The position numbers and the translations under genes are program-made. Positions 1-8,819 of a DNA stretch of 64,000 nucleotides are shown piece after piece (position 1 is the first letter of the stretch; each line of letters begins with the position of its first letter). Source of the DNA: Chitinophaga pollutisoli (GTDB taxonomy: Bacteria > Bacteroidota > Bacteroidia > Chitinophagales > Chitinophagaceae); the NCBI RefSeq assembly GCF_038396755.1, contig NZ_CP149822.1, forward strand, positions 5,424,001 to 5,488,000. Direction: 5' to 3'. Below the pieces are notes generated by a model. The model worked only from the letters and a program-made list of their open reading frames with translations, searched no databases and was not told the DNA's origin.

Positions 1-661
1 CGAAGAGCAGCCAGTACAAGAAGAAGCAGTAATCATGGATGAGATCGTTAGTGGCCGGGTAGGGCAGCGCCATGACAGAGAACCATATCACCGAAGGCAG
101 CATCAGCCAGTATACCCTTTTCCCTTCCGCCAGCCAGCGCAGCTTCTCCGCGAAAGCCTTACCCTTCGGCGATGCCGCCCAGGCGAAGAACGGGGCCAGC
201 AGCAGGTCGTACAGGAACAGATAAACGATGAACCAGAGGTGGTGCCATGAAAAATCTCCTTCCGGGTAGGGCCGGAATTGCAATACCCTGGCATAGAAAT
301 CCCCGAAATTCCCCGTGAAGCCGTTGGCTACGCGTTCCATGTACACCTGCGGCGGCACGATGAGGAACATCCCCGCCACGAGGGGAATGAACAAGCGGCG
401 GAACCGCAGCCCCACGAAAGCGCCGCCGGTGCGTCGCCGCATCATGAACCAGGTTACGGCCCCGGATATGAAGAAAAGGAGGTGCATCCTGAATCGACTG
501 AGCCAGAAAGCAAGCTCTGTCAGCACCTCGCTGCCCGTGGCGTTGTTGACATGCCAGGGATCGTCGACCATGAAAGGCCTGGCGGCGTGGTAGAACAGGA
601 CCCCGGCGATGGCGGCTACGCGGAGCCAGTCGAGGTAACTTTGGCGGGTGGATGTTTCCAT
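1..661 (-). CDS. Membrane acyltransferase, acyltransferase-3/OpgC-like (3' end off the left edge)
   Basis: About 220 N-terminal residues are visible; the reading frame is still open at the window edge. The start ATG at 659-661 is followed by MET-STRQ and the family opening DWLRVAAIAGVLFYHAARPF, with the conserved first-helix His. Further hydrophobic segments follow near residues 50-68 (HLLFFISGAVTWFMM), 80-98 (RLFIPLVAGMFLIVPPQVY), 130-150 (HLWFIVYLFLYDLLLAPFF) and 170-190. This is the pattern of acyltransferase family 3 / OpgC-type inner-membrane proteins, which transfer acyl or succinyl groups to glycans or other extracytoplasmic acceptors. The acceptor cannot be told from sequence. The family assignment is fairly secure. 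Confidence 0.82.
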   Translation of the reverse strand, partial: METSTRQSYLDWLRVAAIAGVLFYHAARPFMVDDPWHVNNATGSEVLTELAFWLSRFRMHLLFFISGAVTWFMMRRRTGGAFVGLRFRRLFIPLVAGMFLIVPPQVYMERVANGFTGNFGDFYARVLQFRPYPEGDFSWHHLWFIVYLFLYDLLLAPFFAWAASPKGKAFAEKLRWLAEGKRVYWLMLPSVIWFSVMALPYPATNDLIHDYCFFLYWLLF

Positions 662-682
662 TTCCGGGAAGGTTTTAGAAAA

Positions 683-690
683 CAAACATA
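683..690 (-). promoter_or_regulatory. Candidate Bacteroidota -7 element for the acyltransferase gene
   Basis: On the minus strand this reads TATGTTTG, a perfect match to the Bacteroidota TAnnTTTG -7 consensus, 21 bases upstream of the ATG. No clear TTTG -33 box was found at the right distance, so the call rests on one box and its position. Confidence 0.4.
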
Positions 691-861
691 TTTGCTTTCC
701 CGCTCCCGGACCCCGCCCGGTTGACCACCGGTACGCCTGGTTTGACCAACCGTCAGGGCTAGCGGACGCATGTTTTTACAAATTATTGTTTATTAGTCAG
801 TTGTGATTAAATTATCATGTAATGCAAATGTGGGGTTACTAAAGGGTAAAGCAGGGGTTAC

Positions 862-905
862 AGTATATCTAAAGTATATCTAAAGTATATCAAGGGTATA
901 TAAAC
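862..905. repeat. Four 11-base tandem units, core GTATATC
   Basis: Units at 862-872, 873-883, 884-894 and 895-905. The first two are identical (AGTATATCTAA), the third differs at its end (AGTATATCAAG), and the fourth is degenerate (GGTATATAAAC). The period equals about one helical turn, as expected for sites of a protein binding one face of DNA. A related two-unit array lies at 60254-60275, preceded by similar flanking sequence. Confidence 0.75.
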
Positions 906-1018
906 AGTGGGGCAACTCTTTGGTAGCCTCGCTTTTACTACATTTATACCCTTTACATACACTTCATTAGCTATTCCTTACCCCCGGGACAACCCCGGTG
1001 TTACCCCCTGTTTTGCAT

Positions 1019-1050
1019 AAAAAAAGCGGCCCCCATGCCCGGGAGCCGCC
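1019..1050 (-). terminator. Rho-independent terminator of the ZU5-like lipoprotein gene
   Basis: Read on the minus strand, a GC-rich hairpin (arms 1026-1033 and 1041-1049, with one bulged base) is followed by seven T. It lies about 25 bases past the TGA stop of the lipoprotein gene. Confidence 0.75.
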
Positions 1051-1075
1051 TTGGTTACAGTTGGAGGTAAATGTA

Positions 1076-2467
1076 TCAGGAACTTCTGAGGAAACGGAAA
1101 GTGACCCGGAATTCATACTCCTGGAAATTGCATTCTACCGCATTGAGCTGGCGGAACACATTCCCGGAGAAGCTGCCTTCGATCGGTTCGCCGGCATTGC
1201 CTACTTTGGTGATTTCCAGCCTGCCGCCGGTGTACCGCGTTACCTGGCGGCCGTCCACGTTCTGGCAGAATCTCGACAGGGCGAAGTTGACGGCGTCGAA
1301 ATGGAATTCTACCGATGCTTCCGTGGCGGTGCCATCCTGCGGGCCGCAGGGCCAGCTACCGGGTTGGGGATGCGTGAGCACCAGCTTGCAGCTCAGGCCC
1401 CCGTTTACACCCGCTTCAAACAGCGCGAATGCGGTGGGATCGTATTCCGCATACATCGGTTGCTCGGGCGCGATGAGGGTTTCTACGCCATTTACGACGA
1501 TTTTCATGAATGTATAGCCTTCGGAGGGTACCAGCCCTATCCGTTTCCGGAGCACCAGCTTGCCCGGTTTGCGGACGCCATCGGGGGCGGAAGGGTCTTT
1601 TACGCCGGGGAGCCCTTCCAGGGTTACTTCGACTTCAGCATGGGAGGGAACGGGCACGTTAGCAGGTGCTTTGTAGACCGCATTGGCTTCCAGGCCATGG
1701 GGGTTCCGGGCCGCGGTAACCGTTCCCGGCCCGTTCAGCACCTTCCACCCGGAAATGCTCCCGGCGTATTTGCCATGCAACATGGCGTACTGGCTCGTGG
1801 CGGGGCGGCCAAAACCGGCATCGTCGACCGGGTGCTGCAGGGGCGCCAGCAGGGAATCCTGGTTAGGGCTGATCTCCTGCACCCCGCAACGCAAGGACAC
1901 TTCCTGCCCGGCCGCAATTTCAGTTTTGGCCGCGAAAAGCTCATACACCTCGTAAAAGGCGATGTCGCAAAAGTGGGTCATGGTAGCGGTAACGGTATGA
2001 TTGGTTTTATCCAGCTTCGTGGCCATGGGCTTCCAGGTGCCGTTGGCGTCCTGGTAGGCAAGCATGAGCATGTCTTCCGCGCCGGGCGTCAGATCCTCGG
2101 GGTTGTACTTGATGGTAACGGTCACCGGTTTGGTGAAGTTGACGTCGTCCGGCAGGATGCGGTAGGCCAGCAGGGGCTTGTCGGGCCGGAGGGTGTTGGA
2201 AACAGCCTGGATGCGGAACGTCCGGTCCTCCGCTACCGCACCGGAGGGCACGGTGAGCGAAACGTTGAGGTCGGTCGATTGCAGGGAGCCGCCGGCGGCG
2301 CCAATTACGGCCCATGCCACCTGGCCCGCCACGGCGCCTTTGGCCGTGGTAAAAGGTTTGCCGGTAACAACGGCCGGTTTGTCGGGTTCGGGCTGGTCTT
2401 TTTTCGATTTTTTAGAACAGGCGAAAAGGGATAAGAGCCCGAAGGCGCATAGTACATAGTATTTCAT
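1076..2467 (-). CDS. Lipoprotein with a ZU5-like domain
   Basis: 463 residues from the ATG at 2465-2467. This start was chosen because it gives a short lipoprotein signal (MKYYVLCAFGLLSLFAC, lipobox LFAC with Cys at residue 17), followed by a Lys/Asp-rich tether. Residues about 50-170 have a ZU5-like pattern: GGSLQSTDLNVSLTVPSGAV, then a run of beta strands and VTVTIKYNPEDLTPG. ZU5-like domains in bacteria are usually cell-surface beta modules. The C-terminal 290 residues are not recognised; they contain several Cys and a VEVTLEGLPG strand motif. It probably sits in the outer membrane. It is transcribed divergently from the small lipoprotein starting at 2656. Function unknown. Confidence 0.75.
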   Translation of the reverse strand: MKYYVLCAFGLLSLFACSKKSKKDQPEPDKPAVVTGKPFTTAKGAVAGQVAWAVIGAAGGSLQSTDLNVSLTVPSGAVAEDRTFRIQAVSNTLRPDKPLLAYRILPDDVNFTKPVTVTIKYNPEDLTPGAEDMLMLAYQDANGTWKPMATKLDKTNHTVTATMTHFCDIAFYEVYELFAAKTEIAAGQEVSLRCGVQEISPNQDSLLAPLQHPVDDAGFGRPATSQYAMLHGKYAGSISGWKVLNGPGTVTAARNPHGLEANAVYKAPANVPVPSHAEVEVTLEGLPGVKDPSAPDGVRKPGKLVLRKRIGLVPSEGYTFMKIVVNGVETLIAPEQPMYAEYDPTAFALFEAGVNGGLSCKLVLTHPQPGSWPCGPQDGTATEASVEFHFDAVNFALSRFCQNVDGRQVTRYTGGRLEITKVGNAGEPIEGSFSGNVFRQLNAVECNFQEYEFRVTFRFLRSS

Positions 2468-2491
2468 GGGGTGTGCATTGGTTCCGGGAAA

Positions 2492-2499
2492 CAAAGTTA
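2492..2499 (-). promoter_or_regulatory. Candidate -7 element for the ZU5-like lipoprotein gene
   Basis: The minus strand reads TAACTTTG, matching TAnnTTTG, 25 bases upstream of the start ATG. No convincing -33 box was seen. It lies in the 188-base divergent spacer between two lipoprotein genes. Confidence 0.4.
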
Positions 2500-2655
2500 G
2501 CAGGTGGCAATGGTGGAATCGATACTGCTTTGGCTGAGTTGGCGGATATGCTTTCCGAACCCTGCGTACTCAGGCCGCAAAGAACGGATATAACCGCCGG
2601 ATATTTCCGACAATGGTATCGCGTGGATGGCAGGGTTCTTGCTGCCGTTTCGTTT

Positions 2656-3264
2656 ATGAAAAACCTCCAGCCATTCCTTGCCCTGGCCGTGCTGGCCGCC
2701 GCCTGCCATGCGGGCCCCGACACCAACAATGCCGACGCCGTGCCGCCCATCGGCGATTCCGTGGTGGTGGAAAACGTTCCGCCCGACAGCCTGGTGGAGC
2801 CGGGTGTGGCCGTGGGGAATGTGAAGCTGGGCGCGGATGCCGCGCCGTTTGTCGCGCGGATGGGCAAGCCCGACAGCGGCGATGCCGCCATGGGCAAAGC
2901 GCTCGCCATCTGGAAGAACAACGGATTTCAAACCGCTTTGTATACCGAACGCAATATGGGGGTAGACGATACCGCCCGCATCCGGATGTTCCGCACTACC
3001 CATCCCGGATACCGTACCGCCGGCAAAGCCGGTTCCGGCGCAGCCCTCGCGGACCTGGCGCGCAGCTTCGACCTGACGCAGACCGCCTGGTACCCCGAAG
3101 GTCCGGATACCATCCGGGTGCTTACCGCGCCGGAGGGGATTTCTTTTGAAGTCAACCAGAAAATGTTCTGCACCGGTCTTATCCTGCACGCGCCCGGAGC
3201 CGATCCTTCCGCATCTTACCTGCCATTCCATCCCAACGCCGTTCGCGCCGGATCGAAGCCATAG
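2656..3264 (+). CDS. Small lipoprotein of unknown function
   Basis: 202 residues from the ATG at 2656. The frame is open further upstream, but this start places a lipoprotein signal (MKNLQPFLALAVLAAAC, Cys at residue 17) at the N-terminus. The mature part begins with an acidic linker. A segment VGNVKLGADAAPFVARMGKP around residues 55-75 resembles the repeated 'signal of start plus small beta' pattern of periplasmic stress lipoproteins, but I do not recognise a family. It is divergent from the ZU5-like lipoprotein, so the two may share regulation. Function not assigned. Confidence 0.65.
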   Translation: MKNLQPFLALAVLAAACHAGPDTNNADAVPPIGDSVVVENVPPDSLVEPGVAVGNVKLGADAAPFVARMGKPDSGDAAMGKALAIWKNNGFQTALYTERNMGVDDTARIRMFRTTHPGYRTAGKAGSGAALADLARSFDLTQTAWYPEGPDTIRVLTAPEGISFEVNQKMFCTGLILHAPGADPSASYLPFHPNAVRAGSKP

Positions 3265-3808
3265 CGCTATACATCGTATAGGTTTCTCCGTTACCCATTT
3301 GTACATCCGCCTGCGGCCGGCGCGCTGCCGTTTTTCCATCAGCAATAAAAAGGAAAAACAGGATAAGCGGTTGGCTTGCGCACGCAACCTGCCGTAGAAT
3401 ATTTGCGATCTGCTAAAAAAAATGAAAGGAGAAGAATGTTGTAACCCGCTACCATAAACGGATTCAGCGACCGGTGCAGGATAGTGCAGGACGGGAGGCA
3501 GGATGGAGCAGGTTGCGGGAGAGAAATTATTCGAGTATTATTGAATTGTTGAATGATAGAACAGATTGACGGATGCGGACTTGATAAGGAAGATAAAAAA
3601 GCCCGGACGCCCTGCAGGTAATGGTTTGACAGCAGAAAAGTAAACAGGGTGGGCAGCATTACGGTCTTTAAGACAGACATGAACATTACCACGCGCAAAA
3701 TACTGTCGCCGCGATTATATCAGCCGAAAACAGATTTGCCACGTATGAAAAACTGTGCGCCATTTTCAGCTAAGGCGGCGACACCGACTATTGCTTATTT
3801 TTTATAGT
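3265..3808. other. Gap of about 540 bases upstream of the first PUL
   Basis: No gene is supported. A small inverted repeat (CTATAC/GTATAG, 3267-3281) follows the lipoprotein stop directly and may be a weak hairpin. The rest is lower in GC than the flanks and probably holds the promoter of the first GH99-like gene, but no TTTG/TAnnTTTG pair at the right spacing was found. Confidence 0.4.
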
Positions 3809-5571
3809 ATGAATAAATCCGCTCTCCGGCAGGCCGCCGGTTTATGTTTGCTATTGTCCTTACTGCAGCCCTTGCGTGCGCAGGAAGCGCTACGCAACTA
3901 TTCCGCTCATCTGCCCGCAACGGATGCCCTCGGCCGGAAGCTCCCCGTGAGCACCGAAACCGGGCCAGAGAAAGCAGGCAAGTTTGTGGGTATTTTCTAC
4001 TGGACCTGGCATTACCACCAGGCGCATCTTTCCCCAAACAATACCACCGCGTTCCTGCAAAAATATCCCGACGCCATTAATGATTACAAAGACCCGCGGT
4101 GGCCGGCCAATATCATGAACTTCTGGAACGAGCCCCTGTTCGGGTTCTATACCAATTCCGACAAATGGGTGATACGCAAGCACGCGGAAATGCTGGCAGA
4201 CGCAGGTGTGGATATGATCATGTTCGACGCCACGAACGGCGACCTGGTCTGGAAACCCGCCTACATGGCGCTTTGCGAGGTATTCACCGAAGCACGCCGC
4301 GACGGCATCCGCACGCCGCAGATCGCTTTCATGCTCGGCTTCGGGCCCAGCAAAGCCACGCTCAGCGCCATCAAACAGATCTACAACGATCTTTATAAAC
4401 CGGGCCTGTATAAAGACCTGTGGTTCCAATGGAAAGGGAAGCCCCTCGTGATGGCATACCCCGACAACATCGAAGACCCCGAGATCCGGGACTTCTTCAC
4501 CTTCCGTCCCGGGCAGCCGGTATACGACAAAGGCCCCCAGCGAAAAGACCACTGGGGCTGGCTGGAGATCTTCCCGCAGCACGGGTTCGCGCAAAATGCA
4601 GACGGCAGCTTCGAACAAATGACCGTCGGCGTTTCCCAAAACTGGACGAAGCACAACGGCCTCAGCGCCATGAACATGCCCGGCGCCTTCGGCCGCAGCT
4701 ACACCGATAAAAACGGCCACGATTCCCGGCCCGGCGCGCATCAGTACGGACTGAACTTCCAGGAACAGTGGGACCGCGCCCTCGGCCAAAACATCGAACT
4801 GGCCTTTGTGACCGGGTGGAACGAGTGGATCGCCGGGCGATATGACGTGTGGATGAAACAACCCAACGCCTTCCCCGACCAGTTCGATACCGAGCACAGC
4901 CGCGACATCGAGCCCATGAAAGGCGGGCACGGCGACAATTACTACTACCAGCTGGTAGCCAACATCAGGAAGTTCAAGGGCATGCCCGCGGAAGAAAAGC
5001 CCTCTTCCCCCAAACCATTAAAATCGACGGGCGCTTCTCCGACTGGGGCCGTGTAACCCCGGTATACCGCGCGCACAAAGGCAACACCGGGCACCGCGAC
5101 CATGACGGTTTCAAAGGCACGCATTACACCAATACCACGGGCCGCAACGACTTGACGGCCGCCCGGGTGGCCCGCGACGCGCAGCATGTGTATTTCTACA
5201 TCGAAACCGCCGCCCCGCTTACCCCACATACCGACCCCGCCTGGATGCGCCTGTTCATCGACACCGATAGCGACGCCAAAACGGGATGGGAGGGATACGA
5301 CCTCGTCGTGAACCGGCAGGCGCCAGGTAAGAAAGCCATCCTCGAAAAACACGCCTCCGGATGGGTTTGGAACAAACTGGCGGAGGTAGCGTACCGGTAT
5401 GAAGGAAATAGGATGGAAATCCGTATACCCCGGAAGTACTTCGGCCTGGGGCCGCTCCGCTTCCAGTTCAAATGGTCCGATAATATGCAGGAAAACGGCA
5501 ACATCATGGACTTTCTCGTGAACGGGGATGTTGCGCCGGCAGGCAGGTTTAATTATGCTTTCTCTGAATGA
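3809..5571 (+). CDS. Secreted GH71/GH99-like protein with CBM9-like C-terminal domain, interrupted by a one-base frameshift
   Basis: The start at 3809 gives the signal peptide MNKSALRQAAGLCLLLSLL ending near LRAQ. The catalytic-type domain (residues about 45-395) carries GKFVGIFYWTWH, KHAEMLADAGVDMIMFDATN, DLWFQWKGKPLVM and FVTGWNEW, the signature of GH71/GH99-like proteins. Reading frame 2 runs to a stop at 5054-5056. The frame starting IKIDGRFSDWG then continues to 5571 with a CBM9-like beta domain (TNTTGRND, VYFYIETAAP, DPAWMRLFIDTD). One extra C in the C5 run at 5007-5011 would join both into a 587-residue protein like the intact-by-alignment paralogue at 15674-17481. The break falls in the linker between domains, so a free catalytic domain could still be made. 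Family members act on alpha-mannans or related glycans; the substrate here is unknown. Confidence 0.8.
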
Positions 5572-5626
5572 TCCCAGGTATATCGTCAACAAATCCACAA
5601 CATGTAAAAGAAAAATTATCCACGTC

Positions 5627-8600
5627 ATGATGAAACTGTATACGCGATTCCGGGCAACATGCTATATGTTCCTGGCGGTGATGCTTTTTGCCTTGCCGGC
5701 CCGGTCACAAAACAAAATAACCGTTTCGGGAACGGTCACCGATTCCGCCAGCGCCACGCCGCTGCCGGGGGTGACGGTGCGCGTGGCGGGCGCCAGTATC
5801 GGCGGGCAAACAGACGAGCTGGGGCGCTTCAGCCTCAGTGTTCCTTCCAACGCCGTGCTCGTTTTCGGCTTTCTCGGCTACCAGTCCAGGCAAGTGGCGG
5901 TAGGCGGAAGGGAGCAGCTGCTGGTGAAGCTTCCGGCCACCAATGAAAACCTGAACGAAGTGGTGGTTGTAGGGTACGGACAGCAAAAGAAGCTTTCGGT
6001 GACGGGAGCGGTGGCCTCCATCACTTCCGAAGACATCCGGATGACGACTTCCGCCAACCTCGCCGTCGCGATGGCGGGCAAGCTTCCCGGCCTTACATCC
6101 ATTCAATCCGCCGGCGGACAACCGGGCCGTGACGACGCCACCCTGTATCTCCGCGGTGTGGCCACCACCAATGGCGCGAGCCCGCTGATCCTGATCGACG
6201 ACGTTCCGCGCGACAACATCCGGACGATCGACCCCAACGAGGTGGCTACCATCACGGTGTTGAAAGACGCATCCGCCACAGCGGCATACGGGGTGAGGGG
6301 CGCAAACGGGGTGATCCTCATCACCACCAAGCGCGGGCAGCCCGGCAAGGCGGAACTGAGCCTCAGTGTGGACCAGAGCTGGGCCTCATTCACGCATGAG
6401 CCGAAGCGGTTGCATTCGGTGGAATACATGCGCCTGCGGAACGAGGCGTCTAAAAACGACGGGATCACCGAGGCGCCTTTCCCGGAAGATATAATCGCCA
6501 AATACGAAAACCCGCTTATCGGGCTGGATCCCAACGATCCGGATTTTGAAGCCAAAGCCAAAGTGCGCAGGTACATGTATCCCGACCATGATTACTACCG
6601 CGAGCTGATTAAACGGTTTGCGCCGCAAACAAGAGTGAACATGGGTATCCGTGGCGGAACGGAGAAAGTAAGCTATTTCGCCAACGCCAACTACCTCCAC
6701 CAGGGCGGTAACCTGAACGTAGAGCCGAAATCGAAGCTGGGTTACGACCCATCGGCGAAGATGGACCGCTGGAGTTTCCGTTCCAATCTCGATTACAAGA
6801 TTTCAGGATCGCTGAAAAGCTTTCTCAATATCGGCAGCTATATAGAAAGGGTGAATATGCCTTCGGCGGGCGTTTACCCGAATAGCAGCACCGACTGGAT
6901 GATTTCCGACCTCATTTACCAGGCGCAGACCATTTTGCCCATCACGCCCGGCCCAACGGCCTTGCCGGGTTTCGGTATTCCGGAAGGCGCGATCATCGAT
7001 CCCGGGTACCTCGACCGTTCGGCATTTGAAGTGATGAACCGCCAGGGCTACCGGCATGAAGTGCGCTCGAACCTCAACAGCTCGCTGGGGCTGGACTGGG
7101 ACCTGGGCAAGTTGATCACGCCGGGTTTGAGCATGCGCGGCATGATCTCGTTCGATTCCCGCGGCACCACGGCCATGCAGGGGAGCAAGCTGGAACCGTT
7201 GTACCTGGCGCAGGTGAACTACGCAACCGATGAGCTGGTGTATTCCATCAAGCGCACGGGGCAGAACCGATTGGGGCTTGCCAAGGGAGCGGATTCCCGC
7301 TACAATATCAACATGCAGGGGCGGATCAACTACGCCCGCCAGTTTGCCCGCAAGCACGACGTGACGGCCATGGTGCTGGCGCAGCGTGATTACTGGGAAT
7401 CTACCGGCGGGGAAATACCTTTCAATGTGATCGGTCTTTCCGCCAGGGCAACCTATGGCTATGATAACCGGTACCTCGCCGAGGTCAACGCCGGTTACAA
7501 CGGATCTGAACAATTCGCGCCCAACAGGCGGTATGGCTTCTTCCCGGCGGCCTCGGTGGGCTGGGTAGTCAGCAACGAAGCTTTCCTGAAAGGCAACAAT
7601 ATCATTACCTCGTTGAAGCTGCGCGGTTCTTACGGTAAAGTAGGAAACGACAAGATGGGCGGCGCACGCTTCCTGTATCAGAGCAATATCACGATGGGCG
7701 GCGGGCCGCTGAGCAGCCTGGGCCTCGGCCAAGGCGTGAGCCAGGGCCTTCTCGGCAACCCGGACATTACCTGGGAAGAAGCGCTGAAGCGTAACATCGG
7801 TATCGATCTCCAGCTTTTCCGCGATCTCTCCATCACATTCGACTATTACACCGAAGACCGCAGCAAGATTCTCATCACCCGCGGCACCATTCCGGCGATC
7901 CAGGGCGTGCCCCTGGGCAATATCCCCAAAGTAAATATGGGTGAGGTCTTTAACAAAGGTCTGGAGATTGAACTGGAATATCATCGCCAGCTCAACCGCA
8001 ACTGGTTCGTCCAGTTCCGCGGCAACTACGGCACCAACAAGAACGAGGTGCGCTTTATCGACGAGGCGATCAACGACGAGTCGTACGTTTACCGCCTGCG
8101 CCGGACGGGGTATCCGCTGGGCCAGCATTGGGGATACCAGATCGACCGTAGCAACGGCAACGGGTTTTTCAATTCCCAGGAAGAGCTGGATGCATACCTG
8201 GCGAAAACCACTTACGGCTTCGGCAGCCCGCGCGTTGGGGATTTCATTTACAAAGACCTGAACGGCGACGGCGTGGTGAACGATAAAGACATGCAGCCGC
8301 TGCGCAATACGCATATTCCCGGTTTCACCTGGGGCGCTACTTTTTCCGCTACGTGGAAGATGGTGGATGTGACACTGTTTTTCCAGGGTGTTGGAAAGTA
8401 TACCGGGCGGTATGCCGACAACGGGGTGTACGAGATTATTAAGCAAGGCACCTATTTCGATATGCACCGCAACGCCTGGACGCCCGAGCGGTACGCGGCG
8501 GGGGAGAAGATCACCTATCCCGCGCTCAGCACCAAATCCAACACCAATTTCACCGCCAACGACTTCTTCATCACCGACAGGGCGTTTACCCGCCTGCGGA

Positions 8601-8800
8601 ATGTGGAAGTGGCCGTGAACCTTCCGAAGTCGTGGATCAGCCCCATCGGGCTGCGTACGGCGCGGATACATGTAGGCGGGCAGAACCTCATCACCTGGTC
8701 CAAAAACTTCGTGATGACGCACCTGGACCCGGAAGGGAACAACGCCATCGGGTATCCGATCACACGGACGTTCAGCGTCGGTTTCAACACCTCATTCTGA
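5627..8800 (+). CDS. SusC-like TonB-dependent outer-membrane transporter (PUL 1, first copy)
   Basis: 1057 residues from the first of two adjacent ATG codons; this start gives a signal peptide ending LPARSQ. Domains in order: carboxypeptidase-regulatory-like beta sandwich (about 25-105, VSGTVTDSASATPLPGVTV), a TonB-box region VVVVGYGQQKK near 115, plug domain with LYLRGVATTNGASPLILIDD and VLKDASATAAYGVRGANGVI, then a 22-strand barrel ending in Phe. A DLNGDGVVNDKD loop near 915 is common in SusC proteins. It begins 55 bases after the GH99-like gene and is followed after 19 bases by its SusD partner, so all are probably one operon. It forms the oligosaccharide import channel. Similar to the SusC starting at 10743, notably at the C-terminal WTPERYAAGE segment. 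Confidence 0.95.
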   Translation: MMKLYTRFRATCYMFLAVMLFALPARSQNKITVSGTVTDSASATPLPGVTVRVAGASIGGQTDELGRFSLSVPSNAVLVFGFLGYQSRQVAVGGREQLLVKLPATNENLNEVVVVGYGQQKKLSVTGAVASITSEDIRMTTSANLAVAMAGKLPGLTSIQSAGGQPGRDDATLYLRGVATTNGASPLILIDDVPRDNIRTIDPNEVATITVLKDASATAAYGVRGANGVILITTKRGQPGKAELSLSVDQSWASFTHEPKRLHSVEYMRLRNEASKNDGITEAPFPEDIIAKYENPLIGLDPNDPDFEAKAKVRRYMYPDHDYYRELIKRFAPQTRVNMGIRGGTEKVSYFANANYLHQGGNLNVEPKSKLGYDPSAKMDRWSFRSNLDYKISGSLKSFLNIGSYIERVNMPSAGVYPNSSTDWMISDLIYQAQTILPITPGPTALPGFGIPEGAIIDPGYLDRSAFEVMNRQGYRHEVRSNLNSSLGLDWDLGKLITPGLSMRGMISFDSRGTTAMQGSKLEPLYLAQVNYATDELVYSIKRTGQNRLGLAKGADSRYNINMQGRINYARQFARKHDVTAMVLAQRDYWESTGGEIPFNVIGLSARATYGYDNRYLAEVNAGYNGSEQFAPNRRYGFFPAASVGWVVSNEAFLKGNNIITSLKLRGSYGKVGNDKMGGARFLYQSNITMGGGPLSSLGLGQGVSQGLLGNPDITWEEALKRNIGIDLQLFRDLSITFDYYTEDRSKILITRGTIPAIQGVPLGNIPKVNMGEVFNKGLEIELEYHRQLNRNWFVQFRGNYGTNKNEVRFIDEAINDESYVYRLRRTGYPLGQHWGYQIDRSNGNGFFNSQEELDAYLAKTTYGFGSPRVGDFIYKDLNGDGVVNDKDMQPLRNTHIPGFTWGATFSATWKMVDVTLFFQGVGKYTGRYADNGVYEIIKQGTYFDMHRNAWTPERYAAGEKITYPALSTKSNTNFTANDFFITDRAFTRLRNVEVAVNLPKSWISPIGLRTARIHVGGQNLITWSKNFVMTHLDPEGNNAIGYPITRTFSVGFNTSF

Positions 8801-8819
8801 TCATTCAAACTAGTCTAAC

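Larger units (their letters stand above)
662..1075. other. Intergenic region of about 410 bases with terminator and 11-base tandem repeat
   Basis: No coding region is supported here. The region holds the candidate -7 box of the acyltransferase gene, an AT-rich stretch at 770-850, an 11-base-period tandem repeat (862-905) and the terminator of the neighbouring lipoprotein gene (1019-1050). The segment 836-905 resembles 60216-60286 at the other end of the window. Confidence 0.6.

Noticed and set aside
998-2434. Long plus-strand frame of 478 codons opposite the ZU5-like lipoprotein
   Set aside because: It covers the terminator, has no signal or domain, and the opposite strand has a clear lipoprotein signal and ZU5-like pattern. 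High-GC codon use leaves antisense frames open.
3339-3698. Possible 119-residue minus-strand gene in the 3.3-3.8 kb gap
   Set aside because: Ser/Pro-rich, low-complexity translation with no domain and no promoter; likely chance.
6803-8722. Minus-strand frame of 639 codons inside the first SusC
   Set aside because: Shadow of the SusC barrel; composition rich in His, Arg and Val with no domain.
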